Shown here: in pieces, positions 46,187-57,811 of the stretch | Numbering within the stretch: the first letter of the stretch is position 1 | Layout of the letters: each line of letters opens with the position of its first letter | Source of the DNA: Cladobotryum mycophilum | Lineage: Eukaryota > Ascomycota > Sordariomycetes > Hypocreales > Hypocreaceae | Direction of reading: 5' to 3' | DNA length: 64,000 bases | NCBI GenBank assembly: GCA_036429605.1 | Contig: CM071591.1 | Location: 5,084,001-5,148,000, forward strand | Made by a program: the position numbers and the translations under genes | The notes under the pieces: model-generated | What the model was told of the DNA's origin: nothing | What the model saw: only the letters and a program-made list of their open reading frames with translations | Database searches by the model: none

Positions 46187-48390
46187 CTATATCCCCCTGA
46201 AACTCTCTCGTGCGAAGGTTTTTGCTACGCAAGCTCTCATAACCCGCCGCCTCGTCCCCCCAGCTCGCTTCTTAGGCACCAGGGAAACCGGCGGCTGCAG
46301 GAGTAGAGATCTTTCGAAATCGATGACCAAGACGGTCTTGGTTTCGGGGTTGAATAGGAAATTATCTGGTCGCACGTCCGCGTGCACAACCCAGAGCCTA
46401 TGGATGGCTCGCAACGACCGTTCAATCTCGTCAGTAGGCTTTTGTAAATTGTCCAGGCTGTCGTCCAGCTCGTATCCTCCCCATGATATGCATGTTAAAT
46501 GTACAATGTAGACCCGATGGTCAAAATAGTATATCTTCTTCATCGTGCGGAGGTCAATCACACCTAAAAATACGGGCACCACGGATCCCTGTATTGGTCG
46601 CAGCCGCTCGTACACGGCAGCCTCGTGCTGGAGGTCTCTGATGAAGGCCGACACCGTGCCCTTGCTGACGAATGTGTAGCCATACGCCAGCAAGGTGACT
46701 TGGAAAAGGACGCCCCTCGCACCCCCGCGTTCAATGGCCGAATACCATCATCCAGCGTTCGCTTCATCTGCTCATGAAGAAGCTGAAGCCACTTTTTGTG
46801 CGTAACAGGATGATAAGCGCTGGCTTTCTTCCCGCGGTGGAATTTCACATTGGGACACTTCTGATCCAACTGTTTACCGTTGACCAAACCAAGCAGGCAC
46901 TTTTGGGTACAATACTGCCGGCTTTGCTCGCCTCCGCCTTGTTGTTGGGCCTGAACTCGCTTGCTGCGTCGGGCACCCTGGCTCTGCTGCGGTCGTTTCT
47001 CAGCCGGACTGGGGGTAGCCTGGACACCAGGAGGAGGGAACAAGTCATCATCCGACGATTCTGTCGAGTCCTTCCTCGATGGCCTGATACCGGGATGATC
47101 CTGTGCGAAAAGACGATTTCTCGTCTGACGGAAATCATATGGAGACCGGTTAACGCCCCGATAAGTTGTGGGCTTGTACGCAGATGAACCGGATGGTGCT
47201 TTTCGCTCTTCGACTGGGATAGAGTGGAGCGTGGTTTCAAAATCTTGCGCCCATCTGTTCGACCGCGCGATGGCTTGGTCACGCTCATCTTGTCCATGCT
47301 CCCGCCTCCGTCCTGGTGGACCGAGTGCCATGAGGGAAAAAGCCAGGCACTGGCCAACAGCCGAACAGGAATGGACATCATTTGGGTGGTCCAGAACCTC
47401 GGGCCCAGGTTCCGCCAAATGGTAGTACAAGGTCTCGGGCTCCTGCCAGTCGACCTTGAGGAAGACGATGGCCTCACCGGTGGTCAAAAGACCATACTCG
47501 AGGCCGCCCGTGAGCATGTAATGATATGTTTGCGTGATGGCAGAGGCCGTTAGCTTCTCGGCGTTGTACTGAAACTTGGCCTCTGGATCCGCCGACGTCG
47601 GGATAGTTTTCCTATTCACAACATCCCTGTGGATGTCCATGGGATGCAGACCCGCGCGAATATCTGGCGCAGTCAACTTATGAGGCGCCTTGTATTCGCA
47701 AACGAAGATCATGCTCCGCTGCATCGTTTCGGAGAGGTAGACGCATATTTGATCCGGTCGGAGCTGGTTCATGTCTGGTCCACGGTCCGGCGTTTGAGGG
47801 GGCGAGGGAGTTTGCCGTTCAAGAACCTCTTCGGAGAGTTCGCTGAGTGCATGCGGGTGGTTCTCAAAAACGATGCCGTCACCGAGACCGAACGTCTTCT
47901 TCATCTCGTCCAAGTCTTTAACCTCGTCGATGATGGATTTGACGGGGTCCTCGACGGCATTGTGCAGGAAGTGCTCCAGCGTCTTTTCGTTTGCAATTGA
48001 TCTCCGCGAGACCTTCTTCCCGAGGGTTGATAAGAAAGCCGTATTGTCAAAGGCCCGGCGGTCGGCTGGGAAGATGGAGAAGACGGCACCAAGAGCCTGT
48101 CTCTGGTGTTCCAAGAAATCAGGCCATGGCTTGAGGTTAGTCGGACATACTTTGTGTTGCGGATTCGTGATGGATCCCTTTGACGTCAATGCTTTATTCC
48201 TCTCCACGTGGAAATGGGAAAAGACGAGGTGATGGCAGGCTTCTACATATTCACGCAATGTCGTAAGTCGGGTCTGCTCCTCGGCTTCGTCTGCTCGACG
48301 TCGATCCTGTTCTCGCAACTGTTCGGCTTCTTCTGCGCGGCGCTGTGCTTCCCGCAGCTGGTTTTCAAGTTCCCTCAATCTCTCTTCCAT
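46187..48390 (-). CDS. Nuclease-like / zinc-knuckle / kinase-like fusion (one frame break)
   Basis: A single exon of 2,204 bases; with one more base it would be 734 residues. It opens with a coiled coil (EERLRELENQLREAQRRAEE). A middle block ICVYLSET...FVCEYKAPHKLT has an acid followed ~20 residues later by E-x-K, resembling the restriction-endonuclease-like fold. Next comes a Ser/Pro-rich linker, then a CTQKCLLGL...LDQKCPN cysteine knuckle. The C-terminal ~210 residues look kinase-like: WVVHADVRPDNFLFN (HxD catalytic loop) and VLVIDFERS (DFG equivalent). The break is at 46713-46716 (a C run), where a G seems lost between VRG and VLFQVTLLAYGY. Fungi have many such orphan kinase fusions; nuclease-plus-kinase pairing recalls Crinkler-type proteins. 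Function unknown. Confidence 0.65.
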
Positions 48391-48654
48391 GATGTTCTGG
48401 CCTAAGATTGAAGGCGGCGAAGGGTGTCATGTTGTTGAAAATGTTGGTTGCGCAAAGGCGTCATGGCGGGGATTGGCGCGTTTGCGCGTCTACAACCGGG
48501 AAGTAAACAAGCAACCAACCAACCAACCAAGCGACCAACTTGGTGCCAGAAAAACACTGACAATTAGATCGAACATTTTCCGCCACCAACACAGAACTGC
48601 CTACCCTATAGATCATGAGTAAGCATAGGTACTACCCTATAAAGATTGGAATTT

Positions 48655-48840
48655 AGGGAAACTGTACGTCGTAGAGAAGAAAAACCGTAGAAACATCATA
48701 GAGAAACAGTGGAAATATAGAGGAATGTAGAGGGATGTAGATGAATGTAGAGGAACAGCGGGAACAAAGAGAAATGTAGAGACACAGTGGAAATGCAGAG
48801 AAACAACAGAAATGCGAGGAAACAGTACATATCTGCAATC
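48655..48840 (-). repeat. Degenerate minisatellite, right copy
   Basis: Read on the minus strand it is a run of about 10 degenerate units of the form TTTCTCTGCATTTCCACTG or TTCCTCTACATT. It starts about 265 bases beyond the start codon of the kinase fusion. It matches 46035-46140 in inverted orientation. Confidence 0.65.
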
Positions 48841-50174
48841 CCAGAAATGAACAAAATACAGGAAGTAAAAGTCATCAAATCCGAGCACTCTACAAGCCTT
48901 CTAGCGTCGAGCAAACTATATAGCTTAGAGTAATAAGTGTAAAGGCAGTCACTTTCTGGACCCTCTTGACATCCGTAGCAGCCGCAGTATTAGAAGATGA
49001 CCCAGAGCTCTCCATCTAGCGAAGCGGAAGCTTATATGGCTCCTCAAAAACGTCAGCGCCACTTTTGTTGAATGTCTTCAACGCAGCGCTGGGTATACGC
49101 TAGTCGCACGATATGTGATCTCGAGCATCTATCGCTGTAATGGTGGCTAGTGTTCAGATCCTCCTTGATCCCATAACAATAACTTGCATGGCGCTATAAT
49201 CGTCTGTGAGTCCTATAAGATCCATAAACATGGTATGTTGATGTCGAATTAGGTATCTTCATGGAGCACCGTGGATATCTGCTTCATATCCTCTATACTA
49301 AGACATCGTGACCGTTGTCGCGGATGGTTGTGGGCACATGATGTTCAAGGAGCCGCGTCACTAAAATGGACAGGCATGACAGATCTAGGACCGGTTACAA
49401 GATCTGCCAGCGGGAGACTAGTGTGCAAGATGATTTCCAGTGTTGTCGAATAGACCAAGTGCGAAAGCATGTGCCTTGAGGCCATTATAGCCGCAAGAGC
49501 TGGTACTGTTACAGCGATGACAGCTTGGTCATAGCCATCCAAGGCGAACTCTGTGATGTCAGAAAAGACTGGACCATGGGATTTTCCTAAACCTTCTAGT
49601 TCCCGATAAATATCAGCTCCGGGTATTACCTCTGTGGGACTTTGACTTGTGTCTCTTCAGCTGTACCATGAATGGCCCGAAACCACTACGTTGGTAAGAG
49701 AATCACAACCACAGTACCGCAGCAGGGCTAGTTCCACATATCCTACAGCCAAAGAATACTAGGTGTGTATTTAGTCCTGGCATGCTCTGACAAGTACACC
49801 CATAATGTTCTTGCCTGCCCCTTGTTGGTCGAGGAGCATGCTCTGGGATAGTACGTGTATTTGTGCCCTTACACCAGAAACTATGTCTGGAACGCCTTTA
49901 ATAAGGGAATGATGTTACCACAGACTTGAAGCTTACAAGTGAAGCCATTGAAAGCCCTGAATTCTCTATCAAAAGAGTCCCTGCCTTGTTGGGCGATGGT
50001 AGCTACCTGATTACTCACTACATGCAATCTATGCAACTAATGTTTTGTTAGATACTGGGTCTCTATCAAGCATCAGACATTTAACATAAGCTATCATCAC
50101 GCCTCCTTAACCTTGTATAGCGAGAACTCCTGGGATGAGAGTTGTCTAAGGACAAATAAAGCAAAAAAGAAAAA
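48841..50174. other. Intergenic, no supported gene
   Basis: No readable gene; frames are short and broken. An AACC microsatellite lies just outside at about 48511-48535. The stretch may be decayed coding sequence but shows no residual motif. Confidence 0.4.
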
Positions 50175-50293
50175 ACATACAACAGCCGGTGTTCGCTGGT
50201 GGTCACCCACCCAACTACTAATCTGCCTCTCATTGGCTTGACTATGGGAGAGCGGACGGGATCCCGTATATTCCAATGGATATGGTCGTATGT
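50175..50293 (-). rRNA. 5S ribosomal RNA gene
   Basis: 119 bases on the minus strand starting ACATACGACCATA and ending GGCTGTTGTATGT, so the two ends pair as in 5S rRNA. Internal landmarks of fungal 5S are present: GGGATCCCGTCCGCTC, GTCAAGCC, TTAGTAGTTGGGTGGGTGAC and CACCAGCGAA. A T run directly follows, as for RNA polymerase III termination. Single dispersed 5S genes are normal in Pezizomycotina. Some positions (CCATTGGAATATACGG, CCAATGAGAGGC) differ from what I recall as consensus, mostly C-to-T or G-to-A, so a pseudogene copy is possible. Confidence 0.9.
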
Positions 50294-50625
50294 GGTATGA
50301 TGGCGTCTTTGTTTAAGCTATAAGGGAGTGATAATGGTTGGAAATATTTGCGCAAACCCCAGAAGCGATCATGGCGTTTTGTAGGAATGGGGCGATTGGA
50401 GTGCATAGCGCGCACCCTTGATTGGATGAAACCTTGGGGTAAAAAGCTCTTGTACGCGGGGTCGCTGGTGTAGATAGCCACTCTGCAGTAAAAGATGACA
50501 GGAACAAAAAGGATCACGCCTCTATTGTAATTCAGGAGCCTTGCCTAAGCGGAAAAGAATTTATAAACTCGATATAATGTTCGCTGCTCACCGGGTCACG
50601 ACCAGGGGGCATTTGAAGTGCATCA
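50294..50625. other. Intergenic, no supported gene
   Basis: The 332 bases between the 5S rRNA gene and the stop codon of the NACHT-ankyrin gene hold only short open frames on both strands, without a domain. Confidence 0.4.
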
Positions 50626-53289
50626 TTAATTGCTGGTGTGCTTCACATCAGGGGCCGAGTCTCCCTCGCCGCGAATATCCTCGGGCTCCCCCACTATTTC
50701 CAGCTTCTTTGCTTTCACCTTGGCGTACTCTTCAAATATCTTCAAAGATTCCTCATCCCTCATCGTCTGCGCAAATTCAAGTGGCGTGTAGCCCGTGATG
50801 TCCTCCACATTTGGGTCGGCACCCGCTTCCAGAAGTAATTTGACAATGTCGTAATGGCATCTGTAAGCGGCAGCATGAAGAGCTGTTCCGTTAAAGCGTC
50901 CTCCAGGAGCGTCCAGGTTCACCCCCTCTGATATAAGAATGCGTACTACGTCGGTGAGCCCAAATGATGCCGCATAGTAGATCGGTGCTCCATCTCCGGG
51001 CTGGTAGTTCCAATTCGTAAAGTCCCTGTCTGCGATGAGTATCTGGATCCAAGACAAGAGTCTGCCGCGGCCATCTTTGCCAAAAAAGCTGCTTATCATT
51101 TGTCGTAGCTCGTCATCCAAGGTCGTCTCCCTAATATGGTATGAGAACCCGACGGAGGCGTATGATAGAAAAGGATATTTGTGCAGCCGACTCTGATATG
51201 CCTTGGCACTGTTGGCGGGCCCAGCGGCAAACTCTTTGAATGACAAGTAGGTCAGGCAACTTTGGGCCAGCGCTTTGTGGGATTGGTCTTTGTCCAGAGC
51301 GAATCGGGCCAGAAGCGGTTGTTGAAGAATATCCTTGGAGGTGAGGTAGTCTCGGACAGACAAGTGAGCGAGACGAAGGGACCCGTTTCCGGAAACCGTT
51401 ACAAGGCTGCCCCCGATACTCAAAATGTCAGAGGGGTTCGTAAGACGAGAGTCATCATCAATACCATTGCTTCCCAGTTCGATGGCAATAGCGTCGGCCA
51501 GTTCTCCCAATTTCAATGGCAGGACAGAAAAGCTAAGCCATAGTAGTATCTTTGTAAAGAGGTCCTTATCGTGGTCCTCAACATTCATCAAAATTCGCCC
51601 ATACGTATCATATAAACCTTCTGGGAGTCCACCAAGAGCGCCTTTAATAGCCCTGGCAGTCTTCATGCTTGAGATGGCATCGAGTTGGCATTGAACCCAG
51701 CGAAACCTGTTATGGTCAGTCAATTGAGCATAGTTGGGGAGTGGCTGCATGTCTCACATGCCACCTGATTTCGCATTCAGGGACGTAGCGACATCCTTGT
51801 GAATATTCTTGGTCAATGCAGACAGTCTACGGTCAGTCTGCAGCCGGTTCGTGATGTATGTTTGAATGTCTCCAGCAACTTCATTAGCGTGATGACTGAA
51901 ATTAATACGCTCCGCATCAGTGAGTATGTCTTCCAGCTCGACATCACTGCGACTCGTGACCAAGACTCGCGTGTTGGGCGTATCCTGAAGAAGATCCATG
52001 AGTGAATCCGCGAGTTCAATCTTATGATTGCTCTCATCCAAGCCATCCAACAAGATAAATACGCGGTACTCTTTGCAAATGTCCACGATGCATTGACGGA
52101 TCATTTTTAATTTCGGGGCAGTATTCTGAGCCCTTCTATCGTCCCTGTAGGCAGTGAAAACGGCGTCCGGACAGGCTCTTGTGACAGCTATGAGTTGACT
52201 CAAGAGAGAGCCAAATATGTGTCTCAGAGTCTGAGCATCTGCATTTCGAAAATCGCAGTAAAAATACGCAAGCAACTGTGACTTTGAGTAGTCGTTTGCG
52301 ACGACCTCGGTAAGGTGATCAACCACACTCCCACTAATAACTCATCATTAACTCCAATAATAGACTAGTATCTGGAAGAGTCACTTACAATAGAACAGTC
52401 TTTCCACAGCCAGCTAGAAAAATATTTTTGTGAGCAGAGTCCGTGAATCATTTAGGCATGTAACGTACGAGATGCGGTTAGCCATAAAAGTCTCTGCAAA
52501 GTCGACTCTGACCAGACCAGATATTCCTTGCACTCCTCAATCCATTTGCATGTCGCTTCAAGACGCATTCCCTGAGCGAGTTCGTGACTTTCAGAGGCAT
52601 CCAACGGCGAAAGCCAGTGTAGGATCGCTCTGAATTCTTCATCTAATCCCAAATGTACTGTCAGCATGACCGCCTATCACTCTCCAAAAAGAGAAAAAAG
52701 CACCTGTTTGACTTCGAGTAATAGTATAAGATAGCTCATTTAGTGTTCCAATGGAAGCAGTCATTCCTTGACTGAGCTCCTCTGTCGAACTCATGAGAGA
52801 TCGAAGCATGGACCTACATAATCAGCCGGGGTATTCTAAGATCATATCACAGTCCATGGCTTACATTTGATTTGCGGATAATGCAAGTGTCAATGAGCTT
52901 TTACATCGGCCTATTTTATCCAGCGATGCTTGTATATCTTGTTCACTTACCCCCCATCCCAGGGTTTGAAGCACGGCCTTTCGTTTTGAACCCACCATCC
53001 CACTAAGTGTGCCCTCGAGAGAATCTAGCTCTCTAGAGCATGCTGCGAGAGGCCCTTTATCTGCATCGCATAAAAACTGGAAGGCTGGTCGACTCTGATC
53101 GTTCAAGTCATCTGCTGTTTGTTCCAGCCTCTCTAGGATAGACCGGAGGTCCCGTATCTCATTGATAATGGCCATGATGTTGGAGGAGCCATCTTTGAGG
53201 GCGGTTCGGAGTTGATAGCAAATAGTCAGAATCTTATTAGTAGTCTGTATGACCGCAATAATACTTGTTGTTATGCTAAGAGGGTCCAT
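50626..53289 (-). CDS. NACHT-ankyrin STAND protein (NLR-like)
   Basis: Six exons on the minus strand: 53289-52865, 52813-52704, 52642-52469, 52413-52389, 52333-51758 and 51706-50626; total 2,391 bases, 796 residues. Domains: N-terminal fungal STAND domain (MDPLSITTSIIAVIQ, about 1-140), the ILHWLSPLD linker, NACHT (Walker A SPGCGKTVL near 237, Walker B VFILLDGLDES, then LVTSRSDVE), a winged-helix-like region (FRWVQCQLDAI, LRLAHLSVRDYL), and ankyrin repeats at the end (GTALHAAAYRCHYDIVKLLLEAGADPN, GYTPLEFAQ, given here in pieces). The P-loop lies on a 25-base exon. Such proteins act in fungal non-self recognition and regulated cell death. Tandem with another NACHT gene upstream on the same strand. 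Confidence 0.88.
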
Positions 53290-54025
53290 CAGTGTTTTTT
53301 AAACGGGGTCTTGCTTGAGTTACGCAATGATCACAGATGACAGCGATTCTTTGACGTTATTTAGGGTATTATCTAGTTGACAGACGCGGGGTAACGTGAC
53401 TATCTTCATCTGAGATAAGCAATGTGCGGAGTGATTTTCGGTCGCATTACTCTTACCGTCGTGGCGGTTTGTGCACCGCCTCAGTGATTCTGGTGAAGCA
53501 TAAAAAGAGGGTTGGGCAAATATAGATAATTGCTATCTGGACTTGAGACATAGAAAAGAATTAATAAATAACTGCATATTCTACTTGAACGCCACAGCCT
53601 ATCTAATAAATTACAGACATCACAATACGAGGTATAGGCACAACCTACGGTGTTTTTAGTCATAGTACACCAGCCGTCGAGATAGATTACGTATCGGCAG
53701 AGTAAGACTCGGGACTCGATCAATAGAAAAGACGTCATCACCAAAAATACCGGTTTGTTATTTTGACAATACGGATACTAAGGTATGATAGAACACGCGG
53801 AGTTTCTTGAAGTGCATCTTGTGGCCGTACCAAGACCGCCGATCGTGTTGGTGATAATGATTTTGATGTTTGGGCGTTGATTGAAATGTGTGCAGGCTCT
53901 CCTTCTGCTCTCCGAGACTACAGCTTCTTTCACTACAAGGCGCATCTCTTCTCTGAGATAGAAAGGTGCAACAACTAGATGACACGAACTAGGAGGATCT
54001 TCATGCAGTTTATGTCTTTGTGAGC
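53290..54025. other. Intergenic between tandem NACHT genes
   Basis: About 740 bases holding the promoter of the NACHT-ankyrin gene and the 3' flank of the next gene. No gene seen. Confidence 0.45.
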
Positions 54026-56885
54026 CTAGTGAGACCTAAGATCATACCACAAGTCCGGGCCATCGAACCTTGGCTTAGAGCTTGGTAACTCCCTGAAAAT
54101 ATTCTTGAACCAGTTAAGCCATTTTCGAGTTGTTGATTGCATCTGTTGTAGCTCTTTAATTTCTTCCGGTGAGAAGTATTTCGCAATCACCTGTAAACTA
54201 ACCACTCTATTCTTCTCAATATCCGAAGGCCCTCCACTCCTTATCCTCGTGGTGGTCCATCCGGCACGGAGGTCCGCCCCGTGCGTGGTTAATATTTTAA
54301 TAACGTCCCGTATATTCTTGTTTTCCAACGTAAGACTCCCTTGTAGCGTTTTCACAAAGTGCAACCAAACCGTTAGATGGATATACTTTTCATTGGGGTC
54401 TGCTCCGTGTTTCAATAGCGCCTTAACAATACTTGGCGAAATCTCTCCAGACAAGGCCAAGGCGTATGCGAGCAGGGGTTTCCCACCACAACTAAGCGTC
54501 TTTCCCAGCCTAGGATCAGGCAGTTTGGCTTCAACGTAGCATACAATGCCATGCTCACACGCCAACCCGAGAAATGATGGACGAGGAAAATCGTTCCAGA
54601 AACGGTAGTCGGTAAACAACGTGTCTGCCTTATTCAAGATTTTAACGATTTCCTCTGAATTCTCTGGACCCTTATCTTCTTGGCGAGCCCAGTAAAAGAG
54701 ACTGTTGAGTAGGTTTCTGATCTCGTGGTCCATGGCCATGACTCCGTCATCTGGATGTGGCAGTCGTTCGAGCATTGCAACTATAGCTGTGCACATGACT
54801 GAGGCGGTGCTAAAACTTCCCAACTTCTCCCGGAACAAGGGACCAAGTCCATCTTGCCGTATAAGGAACTCTTGAACAGTACGATGTAGGAAGTCCACTT
54901 TCAAATAGAAATAAGACAGCAGACTTTCTGCATCTGAGGTAATCTCTAGAAGGCCCCTGCATCGTGCATCCAGTTGACGACGAACACGATCTTGTCGGAA
55001 GCTCATCTCGGTTTCAGTCATTGAGAGTAGAATCTCAACGGGGTGTTTAAATATAAATTCCGGCTCAGCCTCAATTTCATCGATGAACGAATATGCCATT
55101 ACGTACTGAGGCTCGGATGAAGATTTAGCAATGTCGAAAAGCCTGGCAGTTTGTTGCATATATATCGGTGGAATGGTATCAATCATATGCTTGAAGAATT
55201 CTTCCAAGTCTTCTGGGAACCTTTCCAGACGACTTTGAAGCAGCCCCACAGAATCTCCATTTGTGAATCCCTGAAGAATATCACGAACGACGAGGTACAC
55301 CCAGAGAAAGACGCCTCTGGCTCGCTGACAAATATCATCGATGAGTTCAGAACTGATCGAACCAGCCTCTTTCAACTTCCTGAATTGGGTGTTCCCATCA
55401 AACTTGTCTGTGACGTATTTTCTAATATCATTTCGAGTAAGATCCTCAAGTTTGAGTGACGACTCTAAACTGCCAAAGGCGTCTGCAAATACAGACCAGG
55501 GTCGGCTGGAAATACACAGTTTCATACTTGGAACACTTCCGAGAACTTGAATAGTCTTGACTAGATCTTCTGTAGTCATGGTTCCCTCATACTCATCTAG
55601 GCCGTCGATAAAGACGCAGAATTTAGTGGCTATGGCTTCTTGAAAAAGATTGTTGCAAACGGCTAGTAGTTCTTCGGTTATCCAAGACCAATCGTTGTTC
55701 CAGCCATCCCCAAGTTCAAGTCTCAATGAACGAACACGGGGGATAAGATGGGGACATCGCCGGAGGATATCAAACAACAGCATGCGAAGCAGACCCTCTT
55801 GTGACTTCTGGAGCTGCGATCCTGCGTGCCAGAAGAAGTAACTTGTAGTTACGAGTTCTTCATCCCCAGCCCATGACCTGAGGTGCCTTATTGTTTCTTC
55901 ATGACTGAACAGGAATTTCATAGGGGTCGACTTTCCTGACCCGGGCTTGCCTTGGATCCAGAACACTCCAGCCTGGTATTCCAGCCAGTCGACAAATTTT
56001 ATAGGCCGAGGCTGACTTTCGCTTGGAAGGCTATTTTGGAATATCCAACCGAACGTCTTTGCATGCGCAGCCGGTATCTTATTTTGACGTGTTTTGATCG
56101 CGTCGAAATGAAGGCTCACTAGAAGCCTTTGGTCATCCTCGGCTGTCTCTGCAGCTTGACGGAAATCTGTCAATTTCTCCGAAAAGCCAAGAAGTCGAGC
56201 TGATATCTCATTGATGATTTGTTGATCAAGACCTCCTGTGTTTTTCTGCGCGCGAAGTAGCTTCTTCAAGGACTCTTCATAACTCGAGTCTTTGTATGAG
56301 ACCTTGTCCGCAGCCACAATGACGTCTGCACGGAGGGCCTGAAGCTCAGTCTTTACCTCAATTCCCAAAGTCTTGCTTGTTCGGTCCAACTCTGACAGCA
56401 CATGAGAAATATCCGAAACTCCATTTCTAGTCTCATATTAGTATCCAAGTTTGTAATTCCAACTGTGGCAGTACTTACAGTATCAGTATTTGAACATGCG
56501 AAGCGACTTGCGCTTGTAATTTGGCCAGCTTCTGAGAGAATGCTTCAATCTTGCCCTTGTTCCATATTTCCTTCAAGGCAACCATGAAACTCTTTCCCAT
56601 AGTCTTTTTCCCTTGGACCTTTAATTTTTCCAGTGCATCAATGAGTTCTTGGGCAACCTTTCGGGACTCCTTCACGAGTGCTTGTAAGTCCTTGCTGTAG
56701 TCCTCGGAGCTCACAATGGAATCGGCAAGGCGTCGGGCATCTTGGGAAATGGTTGAAAGAGTCGCATTGCCTTCATTTTCACCCATTTGGTAGATTTTTT
56801 GAGTGGAAGCGAGCAATTTCCACGAGAACTCGAGAATCGCAATAATACTGCTCGCCGCGCCGAGCGCCGTCAACGGATCTACCAT
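54026..56885 (-). CDS. NACHT STAND protein (NLR-like)
   Basis: Two exons on the minus strand, 56885-56479 and 56426-54026, total 2,808 bases (935 residues). The N-terminus (MVDPLTALGAASSIIAILEF) belongs to a different fungal STAND N-domain class from the neighbour. NACHT motifs: Walker A IQGKPGSGKST near 295, Walker B CVFIDGLDEYEG, sensor-like CISSRPWSVF. The following helical region (ARGVFLWVYLVV, LHRTVQEFL) is typical of fungal NACHT proteins. A short ankyrin-like segment (SIVKALLKHGADPN) lies near residue 820. A coiled or helical linker follows residue 140. Role by family: signalling of non-self or stress leading to cell death. Both NACHT genes appear intact. Confidence 0.9.
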
Positions 56886-57142
56886 GCTTTTAGCTCTAAA
56901 TGCTTCGTTGTGCTTATATAGATGCGATAAAGTGAGGAATACGGGTTAGAGGGGAAGTGGTAGACCTCCGGTAAGGGCATGTGCAAGCGGGGAGGCAGAT
57001 GTAAACACGTGCGCCCAATGTGTAACCTCAACTTCTGCCCAATGAGAAGAAGGACGAATGAGGAGTGCAGGAACAGTATTACTAAGTGAGATTGATATTC
57101 GATACCTTCATCTCTTCTAAATACTCTACAGTGTTGATTTCT

Positions 57143-57811
57143 CTACCAAAACCTCACAGCATCAGGGCAAATGGATTCGCCACCGCTTGAAGTCCAAATC
57201 GCCTGGTCCCTGACAGGAGTCCCAGTATGAGCAGCATTGACCATCCAGCCAGGTTTCGTGAAAATACCGACATGAACCACCTTATTCTTGCAGTCACCGC
57301 CCGTGGCCCAGAAGAGCATGTCGCCAGGCTGTGCTTGCGCTCGTGGGATATGCTTGCCCATGCTGGAGTGATATTGGGTCTGAGCAGTGCGTGCTACATC
57401 CACGGGTTAGTCTGAACGATATGGTGCGCATTTGTCCAGTTGGTAAGTCCACTTACGAATAGTCTTTCCTTGAGCTTTGCATACGGCGTATTGAGTCAAA
57501 CCTGTAATTGTACTGTTAGTATTTGGATTGACGCGTAGGAGGTGTTCAAAACAAACCTGAGCAATCGAATCCACCCTTAGTGGGACCACTGCATCCACCA
57601 CCACCCCAGACATAAGGCTTGCCCTTTTGCGACTCAGCAGCAGCGACAATTCCAGGACCTGTGCGTTTTTCCAAGGAAAATTCCTGTAGTCAATTTATTA
57701 GCCTTGGGAATGAAGCACAGAAGGGTAGCTAGGAAGCTCTACCTCAGAGGATGCAGGTAGGGCATAGCAACCTGTCGCTGCAAGTAGAACGCTAACGATG
57801 CTGAACTTCAT
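57143..57811 (-). CDS. Secreted NlpC/P60 cysteine peptidase-like protein
   Basis: Four exons on the minus strand: 57811-57743, 57683-57557, 57501-57457 and 57393-57143; total 492 bases, 163 residues. Signal peptide (FSIVSVLLAATGCYALPA), then a short propeptide ending LEKR (Kex2-type site). The NlpC/P60 domain has the nucleophile in FDCSGLTQYAV, split by an intron, and the catalytic His in VVHVGIF; GDMLFWATGG is also typical. The family cleaves gamma-D-Glu-diamino acid bonds in bacterial peptidoglycan, so an extracellular antibacterial or bacterial-wall scavenging role is likely. Fungal copies are thought to derive from bacteria; the four-exon structure shows long residence or intron gain. Confidence 0.88.
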
